A stretch of DNA of 16,946 nucleotides from an uncultured Sutterella sp. (GTDB lineage: Bacteria; Pseudomonadota; Gammaproteobacteria; Burkholderiales; Burkholderiaceae_F), in NCBI GenBank assembly GCA_900770335.1, contig CAAGKD010000077.1:1-16946 (forward strand), read 5' to 3'. A model generated the notes under the pieces. That model was not told the origin of the DNA, made no database searches, and saw only the letters and a program-made list of their open reading frames with translations. The translations under genes were made by a program, and so were the position numbers. Below are positions 1 to 6,436 of this stretch, one piece after another. Within the stretch, counting starts at the first letter, position 1. Every line of letters begins with the position of its first letter.

Positions 1-1136
1 CCGCCGTCGCGGGCGGGCGGCGCGAGGCGCGATCCAGCGGGACGGAACGCAAGCATGCGCAGAAGCGTCATCGTGAAGCCCGCGTACTCATCCGGGGCGA
101 GCGCAAGATCGTTGCGGCCGTGGAGCGCGATCTGGTAGCAGAGCTGCACCTCCTCGGGCGAGAGCAGGCGCGCGACCTCGGCGACCTCCTCGTGCGCGGG
201 GTCGTCGGCGGCGACGGCGCCGGGGACGCGCTGCAGGAGCGCGGCCTTGTGCAGGAGCGCGGCGAGGCCGCGCAGGGCCTCGCCGAAGGAGACGCTCTCG
301 GCGAGCATCTCGTCGGCGCAGCCCATCATGGCCGCGGCGTCGCCCGCGGCGAGCGCGCGGATGATCTTCGCGAGGACGCTTCCCGAGGAGAGGCCGAGCA
401 TGCTGCGAACGGCCTTGTCGGTCACCTCGCCGCCGGAGAAGGCGATCGCTTGGTCTAGGAGCGAGAGCGCGTCGCGCATCGAGCCCCGGGCGCCCTCCGC
501 GAGGAGCCTCAGGGCCGGGCGCTCGGCGCCGATCCCCTCCTCCTTCAGGATATGCTCGAGGTGCTCGACGATCCCGGCGGGCGTCATGTTGCGCAGGCTG
601 AACTGCAGGCAGCGCGAGAGCACCGTGACGGGAACCTTCTGCGGATCGGTCGTCGCGAGGATGAACTTCACGTACTCGGGCGGCTCCTCAAGGGTCTTGA
701 GCATCGCGTTGAACGCGGTGCTCGAGAGCATGTGCACCTCGTCGATCATGTAGACCTTGAAGCGCCCCTCGGTCGGCGCGTACATCGCGCGCTCAAGGAG
801 CTGCGTCATGTCCTCGACGGAGCGGTTCGAGGCCGCGTCCATCTCGATGTAGTCGACGAACCGCCCCTCGTCGATCGCGCGGCACGCCTCGCACACGCCG
901 CAGGGGTGCGCGGTGACGCCGCCCTTGCCGTCCGCGCCGCGGCAGTTGAGCGCCTTGGCGAAGATGCGCGAGATCGTAGTCTTGCCCACGCCGCGGGTGC
1001 CCGTGAAGAGGTACGCGTGATGGAGCCGCCCCTCGGTGAGCGCGCGGGTGAGCGCAGTGACGACGTGGTCCTGGCCGACGATGGATTCGAAGTCATGGGG
1101 GCGCCACTTGCGCGCGAGAACCTGATAGCTGCTCAT
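1..1136 (-). CDS. dnaX: DNA polymerase III subunit tau/gamma, C-terminal part beyond window
   Basis: This is the clamp-loader ATPase that loads the beta sliding clamp at replication forks. The visible 378 codons hold the AAA+ core. Near the N-terminus is the typical start (YQVLARKWRP), then Walker A GTRGVGKTT with Lys52. A zinc module has Cys65, Cys79, Cys82 and Cys85, the Walker B region is IDEVHML, and the sensor-1 SRC motif follows in VTVLSRCLQF. The start is the ATG at 1136; no strong Shine-Dalgarno precedes it. A TAGAAT at 1210-1205 could be a -10 box, but no good -35 pairs with it. The gene runs off the left edge before the region where the Escherichia coli gene makes its programmed frameshift, so tau versus gamma cannot be judged. 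The ffs RNA gene lies just upstream on the same strand. Identity is very secure. Confidence 0.97.
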   Translation of the reverse strand, partial: MSSYQVLARKWRPHDFESIVGQDHVVTALTRALTEGRLHHAYLFTGTRGVGKTTISRIFAKALNCRGADGKGGVTAHPCGVCEACRAIDEGRFVDYIEMDAASNRSVEDMTQLLERAMYAPTEGRFKVYMIDEVHMLSSTAFNAMLKTLEEPPEYVKFILATTDPQKVPVTVLSRCLQFSLRNMTPAGIVEHLEHILKEEGIGAERPALRLLAEGARGSMRDALSLLDQAIAFSGGEVTDKAVRSMLGLSSGSVLAKIIRALAAGDAAAMMGCADEMLAESVSFGEALRGLAALLHKAALLQRVPGAVAADDPAHEEVAEVARLLSPEEVQLCYQIALHGRNDLALAPDEYAGFTMTLLRMLAFRPAGSRLAPPARDG

Positions 1137-1262
1137 GGAAAGACTGCCGCGTTTGCTGAGAGTGGGGCCGCGGGCGGAGAAGCCGCCGCGGACCGGCATC
1201 CGACATTCTAATGATGCGGGGGGCGCGGCCCTGAGGGCTCTGGCGCAGGCTCCGGATATGAC

Positions 1263-1286
1263 AAAGGCCGCGAAAACGCGGCCCTT
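1263..1286 (-). terminator. terminator-like hairpin downstream of ffs
   Basis: A perfect 7-bp GC stem (GGCCGCG / CGCGGCC, loop of four A on the plus strand) is followed on the minus strand by a short T run (TTTGT). A second hairpin, GCCCGC/GCGGGC at 1295-1313, stands between it and the end of the SRP RNA. Together they look like the end of the ffs transcript. The T tract is short, so termination may be partial, with read-through into dnaX. Confidence 0.5.
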
Positions 1287-1316
1287 CCGGAGCGGCCCGC
1301 GCGGAAAGCGGGCATG

Positions 1317-1420
1317 AAAATGGCGAGCCTTGTCCTCGGCACTGCACGCACACCAGTATGGCTGCTTCGTTCCCGACCTGACCAGGTTTCCGGGGCGCGC
1401 ATGCGAGGGGACCCGCCAAG
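1317..1420 (-). ncRNA. ffs: signal recognition particle RNA (4.5S, small bacterial type)
   Basis: This is the RNA scaffold of the signal recognition particle; it binds Ffh and targets nascent membrane proteins to FtsY and the translocon. On the minus strand the conserved core reads CCTGGTCAGGTC, then GGGAAC, then GAAGCAGCC (about 1390-1360). The GGAA tetraloop is at 1373-1370. Its closing pair is G-C, where Escherichia coli has C-G, a compensated swap. The 5' strand (GGCGGGTCCCCTCGCA) pairs with the 3' strand (TGCCGAGGACAAGGCTCGCC), which closes the rod and sets the ends to within a few bases. No Alu domain is present, as expected for a roughly 100-nt proteobacterial form. Exact ends are inferred from the pairing and the promoter position. 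Confidence 0.93.
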
Positions 1421-1426
1421 CGCGGC

Positions 1427-1456
1427 AGTATAGAGGAAGGTCCGGCCGATTTGCAA
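1427..1456 (-). promoter_or_regulatory. sigma-70-type promoter of ffs
   Basis: On the minus strand, TTGCAA (1456-1451) and TATACT (1432-1427) are separated by 18 bp. The predicted transcription start, 6-8 bases further on, falls at the 5' end of the folded SRP RNA. This agreement supports both calls. Confidence 0.72.
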
Positions 1457-1830
1457 AAGCTTGAGACAAAAGATTGCCCGGGCGAGGCGCCTTTCCCGGG
1501 GCGGATGGGACGGCCCGGCCCCGCCAAGGTGCTACTATGCGGCTCATTGCAAAGCGCAGGGCCGCTTCGCGGACCTTCATGCGTCCGCATCGCGCCGCCG
1601 TTGCGCGCGCCCGCAGCCTTCCGCAGGGCGCTCTCCGCCGCCGCGGGCGCCGTTTCCCGCCTGGCGCGCACCGGGACCGGACCCGAAGGCGTCCGGCTCT
1701 CCTCCGAACATCTCCCGATCCAACTTCGCTTCACGCCCGGGGCATGGCCGCGCCGGCGGCGACAGGCCGCCCGGAGCGTGCGGCATTCCGCGCGGGCGGA
1801 CGCGCACAATCACATCCAAGGAGCACAGCG
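1457..1830. other. gap between ffs and trxA, trxA promoter region
   Basis: No gene is visible in these 374 bases; the frame open upstream of trxA codes for an arginine- and proline-rich string with no family likeness. An extended -10-like element, TGCTACTAT, lies at 1530-1538 on the plus strand without a good -35 box. It could start a trxA transcript with a leader of about 290 nt. A short inverted repeat CCGGAC/GTCCGG sits at 1677-1696. The function of the rest is unknown. Confidence 0.4.
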
Positions 1831-2151
<321 letters not shown>

Positions 2152-2437
2152 TCGACGCCTCCGGGCCGGACCTCCCGGCCCGAACCTCCGGATCCCCGTC
2201 CCGCAGCCTTTCTCCAGCGGGACGCGCGGATCCGCGGGGGGCGCGCCGCGCCTCCCCGCTCCGCCCGGCCTCCGGCCGGGCTTTCATGAGGGCCGCCCTC
2301 CGGCCCGCGCCGCCCTTCGGGCGGCATTCCCCAGACAAGACCAGACGACCCCCGTCCGGATTCCGCTCCGGCCGCGTGCCCGGGATTTCCGAGCGCGCCG
2401 CGGCGCTTCCCGCGGAGGGTATTCACGAACGACAGCA
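2152..2437 (+). promoter_or_regulatory. structured trxA-rho intergenic / rho leader
   Basis: Three GC hairpins follow one another. CGGGCCGG/CCGGCCCG lies at 2162-2182. GCCCGGCC/GGCCGGGC with a 3-nt loop lies at 2263-2281 and is followed by TTTC. GCCGCCC/GGGCGGC lies at 2309-2325. The middle one resembles a weak intrinsic terminator. In other bacteria rho is autoregulated by Rho-dependent attenuation in its leader; that this leader does so is inference. No convincing separate rho promoter was found. Confidence 0.45.
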
Positions 2438-3694
2438 ATGCATCTTTCGGATCTCAAATCCCTGCACGTCTCGCAGCTTCTCGACATGGCCATGGCGCTC
2501 GAGGTGGACAACGCCCAGCGCATGCGCAAGCAGGAGCTCATGTACGCCATCCTCAAGAAGAAGGCCCGCCAAGGCGAGGTCATCTACGGCGACGGCACGC
2601 TTGAAATCCTCCCCGACGGCTACGGCTTCCTGCGCTGCCCGGACACGAGCTACCTCGCGAGCACGGACGACGTCTACATCTCCCCGTCGCAGATCCGCCG
2701 CTTCAACCTGCACACGGGCGACTCGATCGAAGGCGAGGTGCGCATCCCCAAGGAGGGCGAGCGCTACTTCGCCCTCGTGCGCGTCGACACGGTGAACGGG
2801 CTGCCGCCCGAGGCCCTCAAGCACCGCATGCTCTTCGAGAACCTCACGCCGATCTTCCCGAACGTACCGCTCGTGCTTGAACGCGACATCCGCGCCGACG
2901 AGAATCTCACGGGCCGCATCATCGACATGATCGCCCCCATCGGCAAGGGCCAGCGCTCGCTCATCGTCGCCCCGCCGAAGTCCGGCAAGACGGTGCTGCT
3001 GCAACACATCGCCCACGCGATCTCCGCGAACTACCCCGACGTCGTCCTCATGGTGCTGCTCGTCAACGAGCGCCCCGAGGAGGTGACCGAGATGCAGCGC
3101 ACGATCCGCGGCGAGGTCGTCGCGGCGACCTTCGACGAGCCGGCCGTGCGCCACGTGCAGGTCGCCGAGATGGTGATCGAGAAGGCCAAGCGCCTCGCCG
3201 AGTCCAAGCGCGACGTCGTCGTGCTCCTTGACTCCATCACCCGCCTCGCGCGCGCCTACAACCAGGTGATTCCGTCCTCGGGAAAGGTCCTCACGGGCGG
3301 CGTCGACGCCAACGCCCTCGAGCGTCCAAAGCGCATCTTCGGCGCCGCGCGCAACATCGAGGAGGGGGGCTCCCTCACGATCATCGGCACCGCGCTCATC
3401 GACACGGGCTCGCGCATGGACGACGTGATCTACGAGGAGTTCAAGGGCACGGGCAACAACGAGATCCATCTCGAGCGCCGCATGGCCGAGAAGCGCGTCT
3501 ACCCGGCCATCAACCTCAACCGCTCGGGCACCCGCCGCGAGGAGCTCCTGCTCAAGCCCGACGTGCTCCAGAAGGTCTGGGTGCTGCGCAAGTTCCTCTA
3601 CGACATGGACGAGCTCGAGGCGATGGAGTTCCTGCTCGACAAGCTCAAGAACACGAAATCCAACGCGGAGTTCTTCGACGCCATGAAGAAGTGA
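2438..3694 (+). CDS. rho: transcription termination factor Rho
   Basis: This is the hexameric RNA-dependent ATPase/helicase that ends transcription at C-rich unstructured RNA. It has 418 residues; Escherichia coli Rho has 419 and the two align almost without gaps. In order it has an N-terminal helical domain (MRKQELMYAILKK region), an OB-fold primary RNA-binding site (GYGFLR and SPSQIRRFNL), and an ATPase domain with Walker A at residues 178-185 (APPKSGKT, Lys184). It also has ERPEEVTEM, the Q-loop stretch SGKVLTGGVDANAL, and EFKGTGN. The start is the ATG at 2438, giving the family N-terminus MHLSDLKSL; the Shine-Dalgarno is weak (GGAGGG lies about 20 bases upstream). The gene follows trxA and ends at a strong terminator. 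There is no inserted N-terminal domain of the kind seen in actinobacterial Rho. Confidence 0.98.
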   Translation: MHLSDLKSLHVSQLLDMAMALEVDNAQRMRKQELMYAILKKKARQGEVIYGDGTLEILPDGYGFLRCPDTSYLASTDDVYISPSQIRRFNLHTGDSIEGEVRIPKEGERYFALVRVDTVNGLPPEALKHRMLFENLTPIFPNVPLVLERDIRADENLTGRIIDMIAPIGKGQRSLIVAPPKSGKTVLLQHIAHAISANYPDVVLMVLLVNERPEEVTEMQRTIRGEVVAATFDEPAVRHVQVAEMVIEKAKRLAESKRDVVVLLDSITRLARAYNQVIPSSGKVLTGGVDANALERPKRIFGAARNIEEGGSLTIIGTALIDTGSRMDDVIYEEFKGTGNNEIHLERRMAEKRVYPAINLNRSGTRREELLLKPDVLQKVWVLRKFLYDMDELEAMEFLLDKLKNTKSNAEFFDAMKK

Positions 3695-3718
3695 CGCGCC
3701 TCCCGGGCCGTCCCCGCC

Positions 3719-3775
3719 GGGCGTCTGCCGCGAGCCTCCCCCTCCGGGGGCGGCCCTCGCGCAGGCGCCCTTTTT
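3719..3775 (+). terminator. intrinsic terminator of rho
   Basis: A long imperfect hairpin pairs GGGCGTCTGCCGCGAG (from 3719) with CTCGCGCAGGCGCCC (to 3770), with an inner CCCCC/GGGGG stem, and is followed directly by five T. It lies 25 bases past the rho stop. A further perfect 8-bp inverted repeat, GGGCGGCC/GGCCGCCC at 3782-3812, lies between it and the convergent hemD end but has no T run. Confidence 0.82.
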
Positions 3776-3867
3776 GCATTCGGGCGGCCATGAGAAAGGC
3801 GCCCGGCCGCCCTCCGCGAGGAGGTCGATCCGGACGCCTTCGCCCCGGCGGATCAGGAAAGGCCCCG

Positions 3868-4662
3868 TCAGTCGGCCAGGTGCCTGAGCACGCGGGATCG
3901 AACCTCGTTGTCGTCCGTTCCGGCGAGCTCGATCCGGCGGAAGCCCGCCTCGGCGAGGCGGTCATGGACGCGCGGATGGATCGTCACCGCCACGCCCCCG
4001 GCGAGCCACTCGCGCGCGCCCGCGACGGGGCGAACGGCGTGCATGAGCACGTCCACCGCATCGGTGCTCGTGATGTAGACGATGGGCGAGGGGCCGCGCA
4101 CCGCGGCCTCGAGCGCATGGATCTGCTGCGCCGAGAGCTCGAGCGGCACGCGCACGTACGCGCAGAGCACGACGACGTCGCTGCCGATCCGGCGGAACTG
4201 GTCCGGGAGCCACTCCCGGCCCGTCTGCCCGCGCAGGAAGAGCACGCGCGAGGGAGCGCCGTGCGCTTGCACGATCGGCCAGAGAGCCTCGGAGCCCGAG
4301 TGCTCGGCGTCGCCCTCGGGGTAGATGAGCTTCACGCCGTCGCCCCAGGCCTTGCGGATGACGCGCGCCGTGCCCTCGCCCACCGTGGCGAGCGTGACGT
4401 GGGCGGGCCATTCGCGCACCCAGTGCGCGACGGCGATGACGGCCGAAGGGCTCGGCAGAACGACCATTTCCACGTCGTCAAGGTGCGCGAGGCGCTCGGC
4501 GACGAGCTCGGTCTCCTGGGGCAGCTCGATCGTGAAGGCGGGCCAGCGCCACACCTCCGGGCAGTCCGCGGAGAGCAGGTCGGCGAGGCGGTTGTTTGCC
4601 TCGCCGGGACGCATGAGGATCACCGGCCGCACGCGGGCCGGCTCAATCGTGGCGATCGTCAT
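3868..4662 (-). CDS. hemD: uroporphyrinogen-III synthase
   Basis: This enzyme closes the linear hydroxymethylbilane with inversion of ring D to give uroporphyrinogen III, the branch point to haem, sirohaem and cobalamin. It has 264 residues, close to the family norm. The family is poorly conserved, but the marks are there: SPSAV at 71-75, VGEGTA at 94-99, LRGQTGREWL at 143-152, Tyr169 near the place of the conserved active-site tyrosine, and TSTDAV at 198-203. Its ATG overlaps the hemC stop by four bases (ATGA), so the two are translationally coupled. This pairing is the strongest support for the call. The 3' end converges on rho. No HemX/HemY partner follows, which many proteobacteria have. 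Confidence 0.93.
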   Translation of the reverse strand: MTIATIEPARVRPVILMRPGEANNRLADLLSADCPEVWRWPAFTIELPQETELVAERLAHLDDVEMVVLPSPSAVIAVAHWVREWPAHVTLATVGEGTARVIRKAWGDGVKLIYPEGDAEHSGSEALWPIVQAHGAPSRVLFLRGQTGREWLPDQFRRIGSDVVVLCAYVRVPLELSAQQIHALEAAVRGPSPIVYITSTDAVDVLMHAVRPVAGAREWLAGGVAVTIHPRVHDRLAEAGFRRIELAGTDDNEVRSRVLRHLAD

Positions 4663-5588
4663 CCGAGGCAGGCCCTCAAGAATTCCTCCGCGCCCTGGCG
4701 GCGCAGGTCAGCGACAACGCGCGCGGCGAGCGCCTCGGGATCGGCGAGGGGGCCGCGGGCCTCGGAGGTGACCGCCTCGCCCGTGTGATGGTTGCCCACG
4801 AGGGCGCGCAGCCAGAGCTCGCCCCCGTCAACGATCGCGTAGGCGGCGAGCGGAACCTGGCAGGAGCCGCCCAGGGCGCGCGAGACGGCGCGCTCGGCAA
4901 AGCAACACGCGCGCGTCTCGGGGCTGTTGATGAAGGCGAGCGCGGCCTTCATGCGCTCGTCGCCCTCGCGGATCTCGATGCCGAGCGCGCCCTGGCCCGG
5001 GCTGGGCAGGCTCACCTCGGCGGGGATGATCTCGCGGATGCGCTCGGCGAGGCCGAGCCGCTTCAGGCCCGCCGAGGCCATCACGAGCGCGTCGTACTCG
5101 CCCTCGTCGAGCTTGCGCAGGCGCGTGCCGACGTTGCCGCGCACGGGGAGCACCTTGAGGTGCGGATAGCGCATGCGGAGCATGAGCTCGCGGCGAAGGC
5201 TCGCCGTGCCGACGCGGGCGCCCTCGGGCATCTCGTCGAGCGAAGCGTACTTCGGCGACACGAAGGCGTCGCGCGGATCCTCGCGCTCGCTCACGGCGAC
5301 GAGCTCGAATCCATCGGGCAGCTCCATCGGAACGTCCTTGAGCGAGTGCACGGCGAGGTCCGCCGCGCCCTGCTGCATCGCGGCCTCGAGCTCCTTGACG
5401 AAGAGCCCCTTGCCGCCCACCTTGGAGAGCGTGCGGTCGAGGATCTGGTCGCCGCGGGTCGTCATGCCGAGCAGGTCAACCGTCGAGCCGGGATAGCGGT
5501 CGCGCAGAAGCGCCTGAACATGAAGCGCCTGCCACATGGCAAGCGGGCTTTCGCGGGTGGCGATGACGCAGCGGTCGAACACGGTCAT
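4659..5588 (-). CDS. hemC: hydroxymethylbilane synthase (porphobilinogen deaminase)
   Basis: The enzyme joins four porphobilinogen units into hydroxymethylbilane in the cytosol. It has 309 residues, the usual length. It starts with the typical IATRESPLA; the catalytic Asp85 lies in HSLKD; the substrate-binding arginines lie in TASLRR (128-133) and VRGNVGTRL (149-157); and Cys243 in LGGSCQVPLAAY carries the dipyrromethane cofactor. The ATG at 5588 gives the family N-terminus; the Shine-Dalgarno is weak (AAGAAAG about 12 bases upstream). It is the first gene of hemCD, read away from rpmE2. A TAGAAT at 5670-5665 is a possible -10 box, and a perfect palindrome lies in the leader between it and the start. 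Confidence 0.97.
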   Translation of the reverse strand: MTVFDRCVIATRESPLAMWQALHVQALLRDRYPGSTVDLLGMTTRGDQILDRTLSKVGGKGLFVKELEAAMQQGAADLAVHSLKDVPMELPDGFELVAVSEREDPRDAFVSPKYASLDEMPEGARVGTASLRRELMLRMRYPHLKVLPVRGNVGTRLRKLDEGEYDALVMASAGLKRLGLAERIREIIPAEVSLPSPGQGALGIEIREGDERMKAALAFINSPETRACCFAERAVSRALGGSCQVPLAAYAIVDGGELWLRALVGNHHTGEAVTSEARGPLADPEALAARVVADLRRQGAEEFLRACLG

Positions 5589-5620
5589 GGTCTTGGAATC
5601 TTTCTTGTCTGAGGGAGGAG

Positions 5621-5643
5621 CGGCGCGCGCCGAGCGCGCGCCG
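5621..5643. repeat. perfect GC palindrome in hemC leader
   Basis: CGGCGCGCGC, a 3-base centre (CGA), then GCGCGCGCCG give 10-bp perfect arms. It lies 33 bases upstream of the hemC start and, if the TAGAAT box is used, inside the hemC 5' untranslated RNA. It could be an RNA hairpin or a protein-binding site. There is no T run, so it is not a standard terminator. Confidence 0.7.
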
Positions 5644-5753
5644 TCGGGGAATGTGCGGCTTTCTATTCTAGCCGCGGCCGATTTCCCGCTTCCTTAAGAC
5701 CGGACGGGCGGGGAATTTCGCGCCGCATCCGCAGGAAAGGTCCGCAAGGGCGG

Positions 5754-5782
5754 TTGCATGCGCCCCCGCGTTTGTGGATAAT
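5754..5782 (+). promoter_or_regulatory. sigma-70-type promoter of rpmE2
   Basis: TTGCAT (5754-5759) and GATAAT (5777-5782) are separated by 17 bp. The start site would be near 5789, giving a leader of roughly 113 nt before the L31 ATG. Confidence 0.62.
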
Positions 5783-5787
5783 GCCCG

Positions 5788-5901
5788 GTCTTCCCAGTTG
5801 GCACGTGGGCCGGCATGCCCGTCGCAAGACCTCCCCTCGCGGAGGCGGACGCGCAAGGCCGCCAGGGCGACCGACACCATGACTAGGAACGCTTTTTTCA
5901 A
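5788..5901 (+). promoter_or_regulatory. folded 5' leader of rpmE2
   Basis: GTCTT (5788-5792) can pair with AAGAC (5826-5830) around a GGGC/GCCC hairpin (5807-5820), followed by CCTC-GCG-GAGG (5835-5845). L31 genes of several bacterial groups carry structured autoregulatory leaders. I cannot match this one to a named leader family, so a regulatory role is inference. Confidence 0.35.
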
Positions 5902-5905
5902 ATGA
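5879..5905 (+). other. 8-codon upstream reading frame overlapping the rpmE2 start
   Basis: ATG at 5879 opens MTRNAFFK and stops at TGA 5903-5905, overlapping the rpmE2 ATG (5902) as ATGA. An AGGG 11 bases ahead could serve it. The rpmE2 start itself has only AGGA at 5885-5888, 13 bases away and inside this frame. The arrangement would allow termination-reinitiation coupling. Whether it is translated is unknown. Confidence 0.3.
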
Positions 5906-6189
5906 AGAAGAACATCCACCCCGAGTACCGTCCCGTCGCTTTCATCGACCTTTCGATCAACAAGACGTTCATCATCCCCTCCTCCGTCCAGACGAAGGAG
6001 ACGACGGTGATCGACGGCGTTGAGTACCCGCTCTTCAAGCTCGACACCTCCTCGGCCAGCCACCCCTTCTACACCGGCGCCCAGACCCGCATCGTCGAGG
6101 CCGGCCGCGTTGAGAAGTTCCGCGCGAAGTTCGCCGCCAAGAAGCAGGCGCTCAACACCGCCGCCGAGGCCGCCAAGTCCGCGAAGTAA
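5902..6189 (+). CDS. rpmE2: 50S ribosomal protein L31 type B
   Basis: This is a small protein of the large ribosomal subunit that helps bridge the two subunits. The N-terminus MKKNIHPEYRPVAF and the block SSASHPFYTG...GRVEKF are the signature of type B L31. The zinc-binding CxxC pairs of type A L31 are absent; there is no cysteine at all. It has 95 residues, slightly longer than usual, with a lysine/alanine-rich C-terminal tail (from about residue 78). The ATG at 5902 gives the family start, although its Shine-Dalgarno is poor. In related genomes type B L31 commonly lies next to rho; here hemCD stands between them. A strong terminator follows. Confidence 0.96.
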   Translation: MKKNIHPEYRPVAFIDLSINKTFIIPSSVQTKETTVIDGVEYPLFKLDTSSASHPFYTGAQTRIVEAGRVEKFRAKFAAKKQALNTAAEAAKSAK

Positions 6190-6299
6190 TTCGCTCCGGG
6201 CTTACGAGGCGGAGCGTCCGCCCCGAGGCGACGCGGGTCCGCGGCTGAAGGAACGCAGCCCGAAGGGCGGCGCAAGGCTCGCCGGACCCGAAAGAAGAG
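6190..6299 (+). repeat. nested inverted repeats downstream of rpmE2
   Basis: GGCGGA-GCG-TCCGCC lies at 6208-6222. Next, CGGGTCCG (6234-6241) pairs perfectly with CGGACCCG (6283-6290), enclosing GGCTG/CAGCC (6243-6260) and a weaker GGGC/GCTC hairpin (6265-6280). The whole would fold as a multi-branched RNA in the rpmE2 3' region just before its terminator. No gene family is recognised. Confidence 0.45.
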
Positions 6300-6332
6300 A
6301 AGGAGAGACCCACAGGGGCTCTCCTTTCTTTT
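6300..6332 (+). terminator. intrinsic terminator after rpmE2
   Basis: AAGGAGAG pairs perfectly with CTCTCCTT (6300-6307 and 6319-6326), with an inner CCC-ACA-GGG, followed by TCTTTT. A second inverted repeat, CCGGGAG/CTCCCGG (6336-6359), lies just beyond, with six T inside its loop. Confidence 0.88.
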
Positions 6333-6436
6333 GTTCCGGGAGGCCGTTTTTTCTCCCGGAGGCCGGCGGCGGCCGCGGCGCGGGCCCTTCCCGCGCGCGG
6401 ACCGCTCCGGCCTGAGCTTGCTCCAAGGATCCGCAC

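Larger units (their letters stand above)
5589..5901. other. divergent control region between hemC and rpmE2
   Basis: These 313 bases hold both divergent promoters and no full gene. On the hemC side are a perfect palindrome at 5621-5643 and a possible -10 TAGAAT at 5670-5665 (minus strand). On the rpmE2 side are a promoter at 5754-5782 and a folded leader of about 110 nt. The middle (5690-5750) shows no clear element. Confidence 0.55.

Noticed and set aside
1..1136. Programmed frameshift in dnaX
   Set aside because: The region where such slippery sites lie is beyond the left edge, so nothing can be said.
1474..1830. N-terminal extension of thioredoxin
   Set aside because: The frame is open upstream, but the encoded Arg/Pro-rich stretch is unlike thioredoxin and a strong Shine-Dalgarno marks the ATG at 1831.
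2423..3469. Long minus-strand open frame opposite rho
   Set aside because: It mirrors rho codon by codon, encodes a charged Asp/Val/Arg/His-rich string without family likeness, and arises from the strong G/C third-position bias of the real gene.
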